A stretch of 64,000 nucleotides of DNA from Micromonospora chersina (GCF_900091475.1 NZ_FMIB01000002.1:744001-808000), one strand, 5' to 3'. Positions 1-11,029 are shown, numbered from the stretch's first letter. The notes: a model not told the origin generated them from the sequence alone. Program-made: numbers and translations.

Positions 1-575
1 CCCGCCCGGACGGGACGTTGGAGCTGCACGTGCGGGCCGCGCCGGGTGGCGCGGTGTCGTCGCGGCTGGTGTACGGGTGCGCGGTCGGCGACCAGTTGCA
101 CCTGGCCGCGCCGGTGGGTGACCGGTTGACGTTGTGGCAGGCCGGGTCGTCGGATCTGCTGCTGCTGGCCGGTGGCACCGGCTGGGCGCCGGTGAAGGCC
201 CTGCTGGAGCAGGTCGCGGCGGAGGGTGCGGGCCGCCGGGTGGACCTGTACGTGGGGGCCCGGTCCCGGCTGGAGTTCTACGACAGCGAGGCGATCGACA
301 AGTTCGCTGCCTCGTACCCGTGGCTGCGGGTGACGTACGTGGCCGGGTCGGATCCGCGCCGGCCGGGTGAGTTCATGCAGGTCGCCGACCAGGTTCTCGC
401 CGACGGGGACTGGCGGTCCCGGCACGTGTTCGTGTGCGGCTCCGACGAGATGGTGAGCCATTCGGTGGCCGCGCTGACCGGTGCCGGCTATCAGCCGGGT
501 CAGCTGCACCACGAGGGTTTCGGCAAGCACTGGTACGGGCCGGCCTGGCGGACGGCGACGGAGGTGACTCAATGA
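1..575 (+). CDS. Flavohaemoglobin-like oxidoreductase, C-terminal FAD/NAD(P)-binding part (5' end outside window)
   Basis: The reading frame is open from the first bases, so only the last ~190 residues are present. They form the end of a ferredoxin-reductase-type FAD domain and an NAD(P)-binding domain. The nucleotide-binding motif GGTGWAPVKALLEQ, the strand DLYVGARSRLEFYD and the near-terminal VFVCGSDEMV match the reductase half of flavohaemoglobins (NO dioxygenases). The end HHEGFGKHW differs from classical Hmp, and close relatives in actinomycetes carry a globin domain upstream, which cannot be seen here. The stop codon overlaps the start of the DivIVA-domain gene (ATGA, 572-575), so the two are probably translationally coupled. 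The reductase call is firm; the missing globin domain is inferred. Confidence 0.8.
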   Translation, partial: RPDGTLELHVRAAPGGAVSSRLVYGCAVGDQLHLAAPVGDRLTLWQAGSSDLLLLAGGTGWAPVKALLEQVAAEGAGRRVDLYVGARSRLEFYDSEAIDKFAASYPWLRVTYVAGSDPRRPGEFMQVADQVLADGDWRSRHVFVCGSDEMVSHSVAALTGAGYQPGQLHHEGFGKHWYGPAWRTATEVTQ

Positions 576-1258
576 GTGCGAGCCCGATCAGCAGGTACGA
601 GGCGGGTCAGGTGACCGGTGGTGGGGCGCAGGTGCGTCTCACCGCGGACCGGGTGCGCCGGTGGGAGTTCGGGTCGGCGTCGTTCACCCGCCGCGGCTAC
701 GACCACGCCGACGTGGACCGGTTCCGGATGCAGGTGGCCGACGAGCTGGATCTGCTGGCCACGCAGCTGGCGAATCTGCGGGCGGAGAACGAGCGGCTCA
801 ACGACCACCTGGAGCTGCACCGGCACGGGGTGATCCCGAGCGCCGACAACGCGGCGGCGGTGCCGGCGGCGAAGGAGGTGAACCTGCTGTCGGCGGCGCA
901 GCGGGAGGCCGAGCAGATCATCGCGCAGGCCCACGACTACGCCCGCCGGGTCGCCGAGTACGCCCGGATGCAGTACGAGAGCTACATGCGGGCCGCGGCG
1001 GAGGAGGCGAAGCAGGAGGCCGAGCGGGCCGTGACGGAGTACCGCAGCTCCGCCGGGGTGAACTTCGACGACTCGGTGGCGACCCGGGAGGCGCTGCGGA
1101 TCTTCGGCGAGATGATGATCTCGCACATGCAGGCGGCGGCCCGGCATCTGGACGACGGCAGCGAGCAGTTGGCGCGGACGATGGAGCGGATCGCCCGGGA
1201 GGCCCCGGGCGTCGGCGCGGGCCAGCCGCAGGCGGCGCTGCCGCGCCACCACCGCTGA
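572..1258 (+). CDS. DivIVA-domain coiled-coil protein
   Basis: A 228-residue protein. Residues ~30-70 form a DivIVA-like lipid-binding/dimerisation module, with the typical run FTRRGYDHADVDRF followed by a short heptad coiled coil (ADELDLLATQLANLRAENER). A second long helical segment (~105-175) is rich in Ala, Glu and Gln. The ATG at 572 overlaps the preceding stop. DivIVA homologues mark negatively curved membrane and organise polar growth or septation in actinobacteria. This one is shorter than the main Wag31-type DivIVA, so it is more likely an accessory member, perhaps tethering its oxidoreductase neighbour. That role is only inferred from the coupling. Confidence 0.8.
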   Translation: MSASPISRYEAGQVTGGGAQVRLTADRVRRWEFGSASFTRRGYDHADVDRFRMQVADELDLLATQLANLRAENERLNDHLELHRHGVIPSADNAAAVPAAKEVNLLSAAQREAEQIIAQAHDYARRVAEYARMQYESYMRAAAEEAKQEAERAVTEYRSSAGVNFDDSVATREALRIFGEMMISHMQAAARHLDDGSEQLARTMERIAREAPGVGAGQPQAALPRHHR

Positions 1259-1363
1259 GCCGCCCCCGCTCATGCGGGCGGCGGTCCGGCCCGACCGGGG
1301 GGCGACCCGGGAGGGCCGGACCGTCACCGCGGCGCGGGCGGCGCGGGCGGCTCCGCCGGCCGG

Positions 1364-2020
1364 TCAGCCGGCGGCGCCGCGGACCGCCTCGGCCAGCGGG
1401 GTTTCCCCGCCGACCAGCTCCAGGGTGAGCCCGGCGGTGTCCGGGGCGTCCAGCAGGGCCAGCAGCACCCGGGCCACGTCGGCGCGGGTGACCGCGCCGG
1501 GGTCGACGTGCCGGGCCAGGGTGATCCGGCCGACCGCCGTGTCGTCGGTGAGCCGGCCGGGGCGCAGCACTGTCACGTCGAGGTCCCGGGCCGTGACGTC
1601 GTCCTCGGCGGCCTTCTTCGCCCGCAGGTAGGCCGCCCACACCTCGTCGGTGCCGGCCCTCGGGGGCCGGTCCACGCCCATCGAGGAGACCAGCAGGTAG
1701 CGGCGGACCCCGGCGCGTTGCGCGGCGTCGGCGAGCAGCACGGCCGCGGCCCGGTCGACGGTGTCCTTGCGGGCGGCGCCGCTGCCCGGGCCCGCCCCGG
1801 CGGCGAAGACCACCGCGTCGGCGCCCGTCAGGTGCCCGGCGACGGTGTCGACGTCGGTGTGCTCCAGGTCGCAGACGACGGGTTCCGCTCCGGCGGCGCG
1901 CAGCGCGGCCGCGTGGTCGGGGTTGCGGATCAACCCGACGGCGGTGTCGCCGCGGCCGGCGAGTTCCCGCTCCAGCAGTTTGGCGATCTTCCCGTGGCCT
2001 CCGGCGATGACGACGCGCAT
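1364..2020 (-). CDS. NAD(P)H-binding SDR-like protein (atypical SDR5/YwnB-like)
   Basis: A 218-residue Rossmann protein. The N-terminal motif GGHGKIAKLL matches the GGxGxxG nucleotide-binding loop of atypical short-chain dehydrogenases. VVFAAGAGPGSG and the LLVSSMGVDRP strand fit NAD(P)-binding epimerase-like proteins such as YwnB/YhfK. No clear YxxxK catalytic pair is evident, so it may be a redox sensor or flavin reductase-like protein. A TAGGTT hexamer (2027-2032, minus strand) lies six bases before the ATG, suggesting a leaderless transcript. The gene converges on the DivIVA gene and diverges from the sirtuin gene. Confidence 0.75.
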   Translation of the reverse strand: MRVVIAGGHGKIAKLLERELAGRGDTAVGLIRNPDHAAALRAAGAEPVVCDLEHTDVDTVAGHLTGADAVVFAAGAGPGSGAARKDTVDRAAAVLLADAAQRAGVRRYLLVSSMGVDRPPRAGTDEVWAAYLRAKKAAEDDVTARDLDVTVLRPGRLTDDTAVGRITLARHVDPGAVTRADVARVLLALLDAPDTAGLTLELVGGETPLAEAVRGAAG

Positions 2021-2026
2021 GCCCTC

Positions 2027-2032
2027 AACCTA
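2027..2032 (-). promoter_or_regulatory. Probable -10 element of a leaderless promoter
   Basis: TAGGTT on the minus strand ends six bases before the ATG at 2020. The spacing puts the transcription start at, or within a base or two of, the start codon. No Shine-Dalgarno sequence is present. Confidence 0.45.
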
Positions 2033-2136
2033 GTCGCGGGACGGGCCGCCCGCCGGGTCCCGCCGGTCGTGGGCGGTGCGGTGACGGCGGTCACCGCCGG
2101 TGCCGGTGGTCGCCGCGCGGCGGCGGGCGAGGCAGC

Positions 2137-2997
2137 ATGGACACCGTGACCGAGACGTTCGACGCGTTGACCCGGCTGGTGGGCGCCGGGGACGTGGTGG
2201 TGCTCAGCGGCGCCGGCCTGTCCACCGAGTCGGGCATCCCGGACTACCGGGGGCCCTCCGGCGCGGCCCGCCGGCACACCCCGATGACCTACCAGGCGTT
2301 CACCCGCGACCCGCACGCCCGGCGGCGGTACTGGGCGCGCAGCCACCTGGGCTGGCGGATGATCGCCCGGGCCGCCCCGAACGACGGGCACCGGGCGGTG
2401 GCCCGGCTGCAGCGCGCCGGGCTGCTCGGCGGGATCATCACCCAGAACGTCGACGGCCTGCACACCGCCGCCGGCGCCACCGGGGTCATCGAGTTGCACG
2501 GCCGTCTCGACGAGGTGACCTGCCTGGACTGCGGCAACCTGACCTCCCGCGACGAGCTGCACCGGCGGCTCACCGAGGCGAACCCGGGGTTCGACGCGCG
2601 GGTCGCGCACGTCAACCCCGACGGCGACGTGGAGCTGCCCGACGAGGCGGTGTCCCGGTTCCGCACCGTCGACTGCGGCATCTGCGGCGCCGGCATGCTG
2701 AAGCCCGACGTGGTGTTCTTCGGTGAGACGGTGCCCGCGCCCCGGGTCGCCGACTGCTTCGCCCACGTCGAGCGGGCCCGGGCGCTGCTGGTGCTCGGCT
2801 CGTCCCTGACCGTCATGTCGGGGCGGCGGTTCGTGCTGCGCGCGGCGAAGCTCGGCATCCCCGTGGCCATCGTCAACCAGGGCCCCACCCGCGGCGACGG
2901 GTACGCCTCGCTCACCCTCGACGCGCCGCTGGGCGCGACCCTGACCGCCCTGGCCGACCGGGTCGCCGCCGGGCCGGTTCCCGCCGCCGCGGTGTGA
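2137..2997 (+). CDS. Sir2-family NAD-dependent protein deacylase
   Basis: A 286-residue sirtuin. Visible motifs are the NAD-binding [15 protein letters not shown], the catalytic-pocket NVDGLH, the catalytic His in ELHGR, and the zinc Cys pairs CLDCG and CGICG about 60 residues apart. GSSLTVMSG and [10 protein letters not shown] complete the Rossmann fold. It removes acyl groups from lysines using NAD+. The length and the extended zinc module resemble bacterial sirtuins of the SirM/CobB-like class rather than short SirTM forms. The start is preceded by a GGCGAGG Shine-Dalgarno-like sequence. The gene is transcribed divergently from the SDR-like gene. Confidence 0.93.
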   Translation: MDTVTETFDALTRLVGAGDVVVLSGAGLSTESGIPDYRGPSGAARRHTPMTYQAFTRDPHARRRYWARSHLGWRMIARAAPNDGHRAVARLQRAGLLGGIITQNVDGLHTAAGATGVIELHGRLDEVTCLDCGNLTSRDELHRRLTEANPGFDARVAHVNPDGDVELPDEAVSRFRTVDCGICGAGMLKPDVVFFGETVPAPRVADCFAHVERARALLVLGSSLTVMSGRRFVLRAAKLGIPVAIVNQGPTRGDGYASLTLDAPLGATLTALADRVAAGPVPAAAV

Positions 2998-3067
2998 CCG
3001 ACCCCGCGGCGGGGTACGACATGAGCCGGAAACATGGTCGCTGGTAGCGTTGACCATGCCGGTACCA

Positions 3068-3158
3068 CCCACGTGGGAGAGACCGTCCGGGAACCACCCG
3101 GACGGCGCCGAAGGGGCAGATTCTCCCCGGAACCTCTCAGGCAAAAGGACCACGTGGG
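3068..3158 (+). ncRNA. Glycine riboswitch (aptamer)
   Basis: The closing stem is perfect: CCCACGTGG (3068-3076) pairs with CCACGTGGG (3150-3158). Inside it are the hallmark glycine-aptamer segments GGGAGAGACC, GCGCCGAAGGGGCA and CTCTCAGGCAAAAGGAC. It sits immediately upstream of gcvP, a classic target. Downstream (3159-3190) there is only a degenerate second half, so this looks like a single aptamer with a ghost partner. A GGGGGAGG/CCTCGCCCCC hairpin (3190-3219) next to the AAGGAG ribosome-binding site may serve as the expression platform; that part is inference. Confidence 0.92.
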
Positions 3159-3221
3159 CAGGCGCTGTGGAGCGCGTCAGCGCGACTCAGGGGGAGGCCG
3201 ACCCGTCGACCTCGCCCCCAC

Positions 3222-3227
3222 AAGGAG
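3222..3227 (+). promoter_or_regulatory. Ribosome-binding site of gcvP
   Basis: AAGGAG lies nine bases before the ATG at 3236. It fixes that start in preference to ATGs upstream inside the riboswitch, such as the one at 3056. Confidence 0.7.
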
Positions 3228-3235
3228 CGCAGCGC

Positions 3236-6058
<2,823 letters not shown>

Positions 6059-6067
6059 CGCGGTACG

Positions 6068-6095
6068 CCGGGGCGGTGCAGTGCCGCCGCCCCGG
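6068..6095 (+). terminator. Hairpin downstream of gcvP
   Basis: CCGGGGCGG (6068-6076) and CCGCCCCGG (6087-6095) form a nine-base-pair perfect stem directly after the gcvP stop. No U-tract follows, as usual in GC-rich actinobacteria. Confidence 0.5.
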
Positions 6096-6149
6096 CCGGG
6101 CGCGTCGACCGGTGGCCGACGCGTAGGCTCCTTGACGGAGCGTGATCGT

Positions 6150-6383
6150 CTAGGCGACGAGGGCGTGCCGGGCGGGGCCGCGGTGCGGGGCGATGGTGCT
6201 GCCGTCGGGGAGCAGCTCACCGGTGTCCTCGAAGACGATGACACCGTTGCAGAGCAGGCTCCAGCCCTGCTCAGGGAAGCAGGCGAGGACGCGTGCGGCT
6301 TCGCGATCCGTCGCCTCGGCGGAGGGGCAGGTGGGTAGGTGCTGGCACATCGGGTTCTCCGGACTGTGGGGGCACTGTGTCAT
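6150..6383 (-). CDS. DUF5999 family small protein
   Basis: A 77-residue cytosolic protein with Cys-rich N-terminus (CPHSPENPMCQHLPTCPS) and the conserved core EQGWSLLCNGVIVFEDTGEL, recognised from memory as DUF5999 of actinobacteria. Function is unknown; the paired N-terminal Cys/His residues could bind a metal. It stands alone, diverging from pabB and converging on gcvP. Confidence 0.8.
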   Translation of the reverse strand: MTQCPHSPENPMCQHLPTCPSAEATDREAARVLACFPEQGWSLLCNGVIVFEDTGELLPDGSTIAPHRGPARHALVA

Positions 6384-6473
6384 GGTTCACATGACCAGTG
6401 ACGCACAGTACCAAGCGCAAGCGCGCGCTATCGAGCAAGGATGCGGCTTGTTCACCCGAAATCGGCTGAACGG

Positions 6474-7670
6474 ATGAGTGTGAACCGACCGGACGGCGTG
6501 GAAGCGCTCCCAATCATGGGGGTCGACGCACCCGGATCCCCGCCCGAGTGCCGGGACCGGCTCGTGGAACGGGCCCGCCTCGAATGGTGGCTCGCCGACG
6601 GCGGCGACCCCGCCGCGCTCGCCGAGGACTTCCTGGCCGCGCACGGCGTCGCCCTGTCCGACCTGGCCCGCCCGACCGCCCACGACCCGCACGGGACCTG
6701 CGGCGCCGCCCTGTTCCTGTCCGCCGCGGCCGGGGCCCGGGCCGCCGGCGGCCCGGCGGGCGCCCCCACCCCGGCGCCGGCGCTGCCCGACCTCGTGGTG
6801 GTGGTCTACGGACACGCCGACCGGCCCGCCCCGCCGCCGCCCGCCGCACGGGCCGGCGGCTGGTGGCTCGGGCCGTGGCACGACAGCTGGACCCCCGCCG
6901 CGCACGCCCACGCCGTGACGGCCGTCCGCGCGGCCATCGGGCGCGGCGACGTCTACCAGGTCAACCTGGTCGGCCACGCCGCCGCCGGCTACGCCGGGGA
7001 CCCCCTGCCCGCCCTGGCGCGGCTGGCCGCGCTGCCCGGCGCCCGCTACGGCGGCACCCTGTCCGGGCTGGGCTGGGCGATCGGCTGCGCCTCCCCGGAG
7101 ACCCTGATCGCTGTCGAACACGGCCGCCTGGTCACCAGGCCGATCAAGGGCACCCGCCCGGCCACCCCGGCCGGCCGGCGGGAACTGCTCGCCTCGGCCA
7201 AGGAACGCGCCGAACACGTGATGATCGTCGACCTGGAACGCAACGACCTGGCGCGGGTGGCCCGCACCGGCTCGGTGCGGGTGGACGAGCTGTTCGCCGT
7301 ACACCGGTGGTGCGATCTGTGGCAGGCCGAGTCGACGGTGTCGGCCGCGCCCGCCGACGGGCTGGGCCTGGCCGACCTGCTGCGCGCGGTCTGCCCCGGC
7401 GGCTCGGTGACCGGCGCCCCGAAGCTCGCCGCGCTCGACCAGGTCGCCGCCCTGGAGCCGGTGGGCCGCGGCGCGAGCATGGGCGCGCTCGGCTGGGTCG
7501 GGCCGGGCCGCGTCGACCTCGGGTTGACCATCCGCACCGCCGCGGCGGACGCCGAACGGCTGCACCTGTGGGCCGGCGGCGGCATCACCTGGGGCAGCGA
7601 CCCGGCCGCCGAGGTCGCCGAGGCCGCCGCGAAGGCCGCTCCGATCCGCGCCCTGCTCGCCGCCACCTGA
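6474..7670 (+). CDS. pabB: Aminodeoxychorismate synthase component I (chorismate-binding enzyme)
   Basis: A ~398-residue protein with a chorismate-binding domain. Motifs are GDVYQVNLVG, VDLERNDLARV and PGGSVTGAPK. The segment PIKGTRPATP carries the lysine of PIKGT that marks aminodeoxychorismate synthase (PabB), where anthranilate synthase has PIAGT. It therefore probably makes 4-amino-4-deoxychorismate for folate. It lacks a glutamine amidotransferase domain and needs a partner encoded elsewhere. The start is uncertain: ATGs at 6441, 6474 and 6516 are in frame and none has a strong ribosome-binding site. Confidence 0.88.
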   Translation: MSVNRPDGVEALPIMGVDAPGSPPECRDRLVERARLEWWLADGGDPAALAEDFLAAHGVALSDLARPTAHDPHGTCGAALFLSAAAGARAAGGPAGAPTPAPALPDLVVVVYGHADRPAPPPPAARAGGWWLGPWHDSWTPAAHAHAVTAVRAAIGRGDVYQVNLVGHAAAGYAGDPLPALARLAALPGARYGGTLSGLGWAIGCASPETLIAVEHGRLVTRPIKGTRPATPAGRRELLASAKERAEHVMIVDLERNDLARVARTGSVRVDELFAVHRWCDLWQAESTVSAAPADGLGLADLLRAVCPGGSVTGAPKLAALDQVAALEPVGRGASMGALGWVGPGRVDLGLTIRTAAADAERLHLWAGGGITWGSDPAAEVAEAAAKAAPIRALLAAT

Positions 7671-7679
7671 GACGGCCGG

Positions 7680-8627
7680 TCAGGCGCGGGCGAAGTCGTC
7701 CAGGGCGGCGACGACCCGCTCGCCCACGCCGTGGCCGCTGCCGTGGCCGCCGGACTCGACGATCTCCAGGCGGGCGTCGGGCCACGCCCGGGTGAGCTGC
7801 CAGGCGATGTCGGGCGGACCGCTGACGTCCAGGCGGCCCTGCAGCAGCACGCCGGGGATGCCGGCGAGCCTGCCGGCGTCGCGCAGCAGCTGCCCGTCGG
7901 GCAGGAACCCCAGGTTGCTGAAGTAGTGGGTGACCAGCCGGGTGAAGCCGGCCCGGAACACCGGGTCGGCGTAGCGGGGACTGGCCTGGTACCCGCCGGC
8001 CAGGGAGACGTGCACGTCCTCCCAGGCGCACCAGTCCCGGGCGGCCTGGTCGCGCACCCGCGGGTCCGGGTCGTTGACCAGCCGGGCGTACGCGGCGGAC
8101 AGGTCACCGTCGCGCTCGGCCGCCGGCACGCCGTCGCGGAACCGGGCCCACTCCTGCGGGAAGATCCGGCCCATGTCCCGGGTCACCCAGTCGATCTCCC
8201 GGCGGGTGTTGGCGACCACGCTGAACAGCACCAGCGCGGTGACCCGCTCCGGGTGGCGCTGGGCGTACGCCAGGGACAGCGACGAGCCCCAGGACGCGCC
8301 GCAGAGCAGCCACCGGTCGACGCCCAGGTGCGCGCGCAGCCGTTCCATGTCGGCCAGCAGGTGCGCGGTCGTGTTGACCGACAGGTCGGTGGCCGGGTCG
8401 CTGGCGGGCGGGGTGCTGCGGCCGCAGCCGCGCTGGTCGAACAGGATGATCCGGTAGGCGGCCGGGTCGAACAGCTGCCGCCAGGAGGGGCCGGCGCCGG
8501 AGCCGGGGCCGCCGTGCACCACGAGGGCGGGCCGGCCGCCGGGGTTGCCGCTGGTCTCCCAGTGGATCCGCTGGCCGTCGCCGACGTCGAGCTGGCCCTG
8601 CGCGTACGGCTCGATCGGTGGATACAT
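7680..8627 (-). CDS. pip: Proline iminopeptidase
   Basis: A 315-residue alpha/beta hydrolase of peptidase family S33 that releases N-terminal proline from peptides. Motifs are the oxyanion-hole HGGPGSGAG, DQRGCGRS, and the nucleophile elbow CGASWGSSLSLAYA. The catalytic His is probably in GGHGSGH near the end. An ATG at 8627 is preferred over the in-frame ATG at 8642, because GGGAGGG between them is the Shine-Dalgarno sequence. It is divergent from a MarR regulator with a palindrome between them, which is probably how it is controlled. Confidence 0.92.
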   Translation of the reverse strand: MYPPIEPYAQGQLDVGDGQRIHWETSGNPGGRPALVVHGGPGSGAGPSWRQLFDPAAYRIILFDQRGCGRSTPPASDPATDLSVNTTAHLLADMERLRAHLGVDRWLLCGASWGSSLSLAYAQRHPERVTALVLFSVVANTRREIDWVTRDMGRIFPQEWARFRDGVPAAERDGDLSAAYARLVNDPDPRVRDQAARDWCAWEDVHVSLAGGYQASPRYADPVFRAGFTRLVTHYFSNLGFLPDGQLLRDAGRLAGIPGVLLQGRLDVSGPPDIAWQLTRAWPDARLEIVESGGHGSGHGVGERVVAALDDFARA

Positions 8628-8653
8628 CGGGTGCCCTCCCACGGCCCGGATAC

Positions 8654-8665
8654 AACAGCGCTGTT
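8654..8665. promoter_or_regulatory. Putative MarR operator between pip and its divergent regulator
   Basis: AACAGCGCTGTT is a perfect 12-base palindrome in the 50-base gap between the divergent pip and MarR genes. It overlaps the probable -10 element TACATT (8665-8670) of the regulator gene, which fits autorepression. Confidence 0.6.
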
Positions 8666-8677
8666 ACATTAGCGGAC

Positions 8678-9166
8678 GTGACCGCCACCCCCGACCGCGA
8701 GGCCCTCGGCACCCTCCTGCGCCACGTCCTGGAGGTGCTCGACGGCGACGTCGCCGCGGTCTACGCAGACCTCGACCTGGCCGACTACCGGCCCCGCTAC
8801 TCGCCCCTGGTGCGGGTGCTGGTCGCCGACGGGCCCCTGGCGATCCGCGACCTGGCCGCCCGCGTCGGTGTCACCCACTCCGCGGCCAGCCAGACCGTCG
8901 CCCAGATGGCCCGCGCCGGACTGGTCGACCTCGCCCCCGGCGCGGACGCCCGGCAGCGCATCGTCACCCTCACCGACCGGGCGCGCGCCCTGCTGCCGGT
9001 CATCGAGGCCGAGTGGGCGGCCACCACCACCGCCATACGCCGGCTCGACGCCGAGCTGCCCGTACCCCTGGCCGACGAGCTGTACGCGGTGCTCGCCGCG
9101 CTGCGCCGCCGCCCGCTGCGCGACCGGATCGCCGACACCGGCCTGACGCCCACCCGGCCGGCCTGA
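8678..9166 (+). CDS. MarR-family transcriptional regulator
   Basis: A 162-residue winged-helix protein. The recognition region reads LAARVGVTHSAASQTVAQM, followed by the wing ADARQRIVTLTDRARALL. The GTG at 8678 is chosen because TACATT ends seven bases upstream, indicating a leaderless mRNA. Divergent arrangement with pip and a perfect palindrome in the gap suggest it represses itself and pip. The inducer is not predictable. Confidence 0.87.
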   Translation: MTATPDREALGTLLRHVLEVLDGDVAAVYADLDLADYRPRYSPLVRVLVADGPLAIRDLAARVGVTHSAASQTVAQMARAGLVDLAPGADARQRIVTLTDRARALLPVIEAEWAATTTAIRRLDAELPVPLADELYAVLAALRRRPLRDRIADTGLTPTRPA

Positions 9167-9193
9167 CCTCGACCGGGCCGGCGGCCGGGACCG

Positions 9194-10000
9194 TCAGCGG
9201 CCCAGGCGCTGCCAGCGGCGCACGGACAGCGGCAGGAACACGGCGACCAGCAGCACCGGCCAGGCCACCGCCAGGGCCACGGCGTGCTCGGCCGGCCAGG
9301 AGTCGGCGCCCCAGCCGGGGTTGCCGAACAGCTCCCGGCCGGCGGCGACGGTGGCCGACAGCGGGTTCCAGGCCGCGACCGCGGCGAGCCAGCCCGGCAT
9401 GGTGGCCGGGGCGACGAACGCGTTGGAGGCGAAGCCCAGCGGCCACACCAGGATCTGCAGCGCGGCCACCGTCTCGGGGCGGCGCAGCAGCAGCGCCAGG
9501 TACACCCCGAGCCAGATCATCGCGAAGCGCAGGAGCAGCAGCAGCGCCACGGCGGCCAGGGCGCGCAGCGGGCCGCGGTGCGGCTGCCAGCCGACCAGGA
9601 CGCCGCAGCCGAGCACCACGGCCAGGGCCGCCGCGGAGTGCAGCAGGTCGGCCACGGCCCGGCCGGTGACCACGGCGGCGCGGCTCATCGGTAGCGACCG
9701 GAACCGGTCGGTCACGCCGCGCGCGGTGTCCAGGGCCACCGCCGTGTAGGTGGTCTCCACGCCGAAGAGCATGGTCATGGCCACCATGCCGGGCAGCAGG
9801 AACTCCCGGTAGCCGGCGCCGTCGGGGACGGCCATGGCGCCGCCGAAGAGGTAGCCGAACATCAGCAGCAGCAGGACGGGGAAGAGCAGGCCCACCAGCA
9901 CCTCGCCGGGGCGGCGCGCCCAGTGGGCGAGGGTGCGGCCGGTCAGGGTGGCGGTGTCGGCGACGGCCCAGCGGGCCCGGGACAGCGGCAGGACGGTCAC
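9194..10000 (-). CDS. ABC-2 type transporter permease (DrrB-like)
   Basis: A 268-residue membrane protein with about six hydrophobic segments (for example VGLLFPVLLLLMFGYLFGGA and ALAVVLGCGVLVGW). The conserved exporter segment FRSLPMSRAAVVTGR is present. It is the membrane half of a daunorubicin-resistance-type exporter. Its GTG start overlaps the stop of the ATPase gene (GTGA, 9997-10000), so subunits are made in a coupled fashion. Regulation is probably by the divergent TetR. The exported compound is unknown. Confidence 0.9.
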   Translation of the reverse strand: MTVLPLSRARWAVADTATLTGRTLAHWARRPGEVLVGLLFPVLLLLMFGYLFGGAMAVPDGAGYREFLLPGMVAMTMLFGVETTYTAVALDTARGVTDRFRSLPMSRAAVVTGRAVADLLHSAAALAVVLGCGVLVGWQPHRGPLRALAAVALLLLLRFAMIWLGVYLALLLRRPETVAALQILVWPLGFASNAFVAPATMPGWLAAVAAWNPLSATVAAGRELFGNPGWGADSWPAEHAVALAVAWPVLLVAVFLPLSVRRWQRLGR

Positions 10001-10956
10001 GCGGGCACCTCCGTGCGGGAGTCGGTGAGGCGCAGGAACACCTCGTCGAGGGTGGGGCGGCGGACCGCCACGTCGCCGGCGCGCAGGCCGGCGGCCTCCA
10101 CGGCGCGCAGCACCGCGGCCAGGGCCGCGACCCGGTCGGTGACCGGGACGCTGAGCCGCAGCGCGGCACGGTCGACGGTGGGCGCGGCGCCGGTGGCGGC
10201 GGTGATCGCGGCCGCGGCCGGTGCCAGGTCGTCGGGGTGGTGCAGCACCACGTCGACGCGGTCGCCGCCGAGGGTGGACTTCAGTTCCTCCGGGGTGCCG
10301 GCCGCGGTGACCCGGCCGTGGTCGAGCACCCGCACGGTGTCGGCGAGCCGGTCGGCCTCCTCCAGGTACTGGGTGGTCAGCAGGACGGTGGCGCCGGCGT
10401 CGACCAGGCCGCGCACGGCGTCCCAGACGTCGCTGCGGGCGCGGGGGTCCAGGCCGGTGGTGGGCTCGTCGAGGAACAGCACCGGCGGGTCGACGATCAG
10501 GGCGGCGGCCAGGTCCAGCCGGCGGCGCATCCCGCCGGACCAGGTGGCCACCGGCCGGTCGGCGGCCGCGCGCAGGTCGAAGCGGTCGAGCAGCTCGTCG
10601 GCGCGGGCCGCCGCCCGGCCGGGGGAGAGGTGGTGCAGCCGGCCGAAGAGCACCAGGTTCTGCCGGCCGCTGAGGATCTCGTCGACCGCCGCGTGCTGGC
10701 CGACCAGGCCGAGGTGCGCGCGGGCCCGGTCGGCCTGCCGGCGGACGTCGAACCCGGCGACCCGGGCCACGCCGGCGTCGGCGCGCAGCAGGGTGGTCAG
10801 GATGCGCACCAGGGTGCTCTTGCCGGCCCCGTTCACGCCGAGCACGGCGCAGACCGTGCCGGACGGCACGGCCAGGTCGATCCCGTCCAGGGCGACCAGG
10901 TCGCCGTAGCGCTTGCGCAGGCCCTCCGCCTCGATCGCCGGTCCGTCGCGTCCCAT
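9997..10956 (-). CDS. ABC transporter ATP-binding protein, DrrA family
   Basis: A 319-residue ATPase of the daunorubicin/antibiotic-exporter family. It shows Walker A GVNGAGKST, Q-loop LGLVGQH, the signature WSGGMRRRLDLA and Walker B VLFLDEPTTGLD. The C-terminal ~90 residues, ending in RRPTLDEVFLRLT, form the DrrA-type accessory domain. The gene is followed by its permease with a four-base overlap and diverges from a TetR gene. Likely role: drug or lipid export, or self-resistance. Confidence 0.93.
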   Translation of the reverse strand: MGRDGPAIEAEGLRKRYGDLVALDGIDLAVPSGTVCAVLGVNGAGKSTLVRILTTLLRADAGVARVAGFDVRRQADRARAHLGLVGQHAAVDEILSGRQNLVLFGRLHHLSPGRAAARADELLDRFDLRAAADRPVATWSGGMRRRLDLAAALIVDPPVLFLDEPTTGLDPRARSDVWDAVRGLVDAGATVLLTTQYLEEADRLADTVRVLDHGRVTAAGTPEELKSTLGGDRVDVVLHHPDDLAPAAAAITAATGAAPTVDRAALRLSVPVTDRVAALAAVLRAVEAAGLRAGDVAVRRPTLDEVFLRLTDSRTEVPA

Positions 10957-10977
10957 GCGCCCCTCCGATCATCGTTC

Positions 10978-10992
10978 CGGTACGCCGTACCG
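10978..10992. promoter_or_regulatory. Putative TetR operator (inverted repeat)
   Basis: CGGTACG-C-CGTACCG is a perfect 7-1-7 inverted repeat between the divergent ABC exporter and TetR genes, 22 bases before the ATPase start. Position and symmetry fit a TetR dimer site. Confidence 0.6.
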
Positions 10993-11029
10993 TACACCAT
11001 ACGACAAGGGGGGTCGGTACAGTCGGCGG

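Noticed and set aside
3159..3190. Second aptamer of the glycine riboswitch
   Set aside because: The conserved GCCGAAGGGGCAA-type and AGGCAAAAGGAC-type segments are not repeated here; only a short remnant-like hairpin exists.
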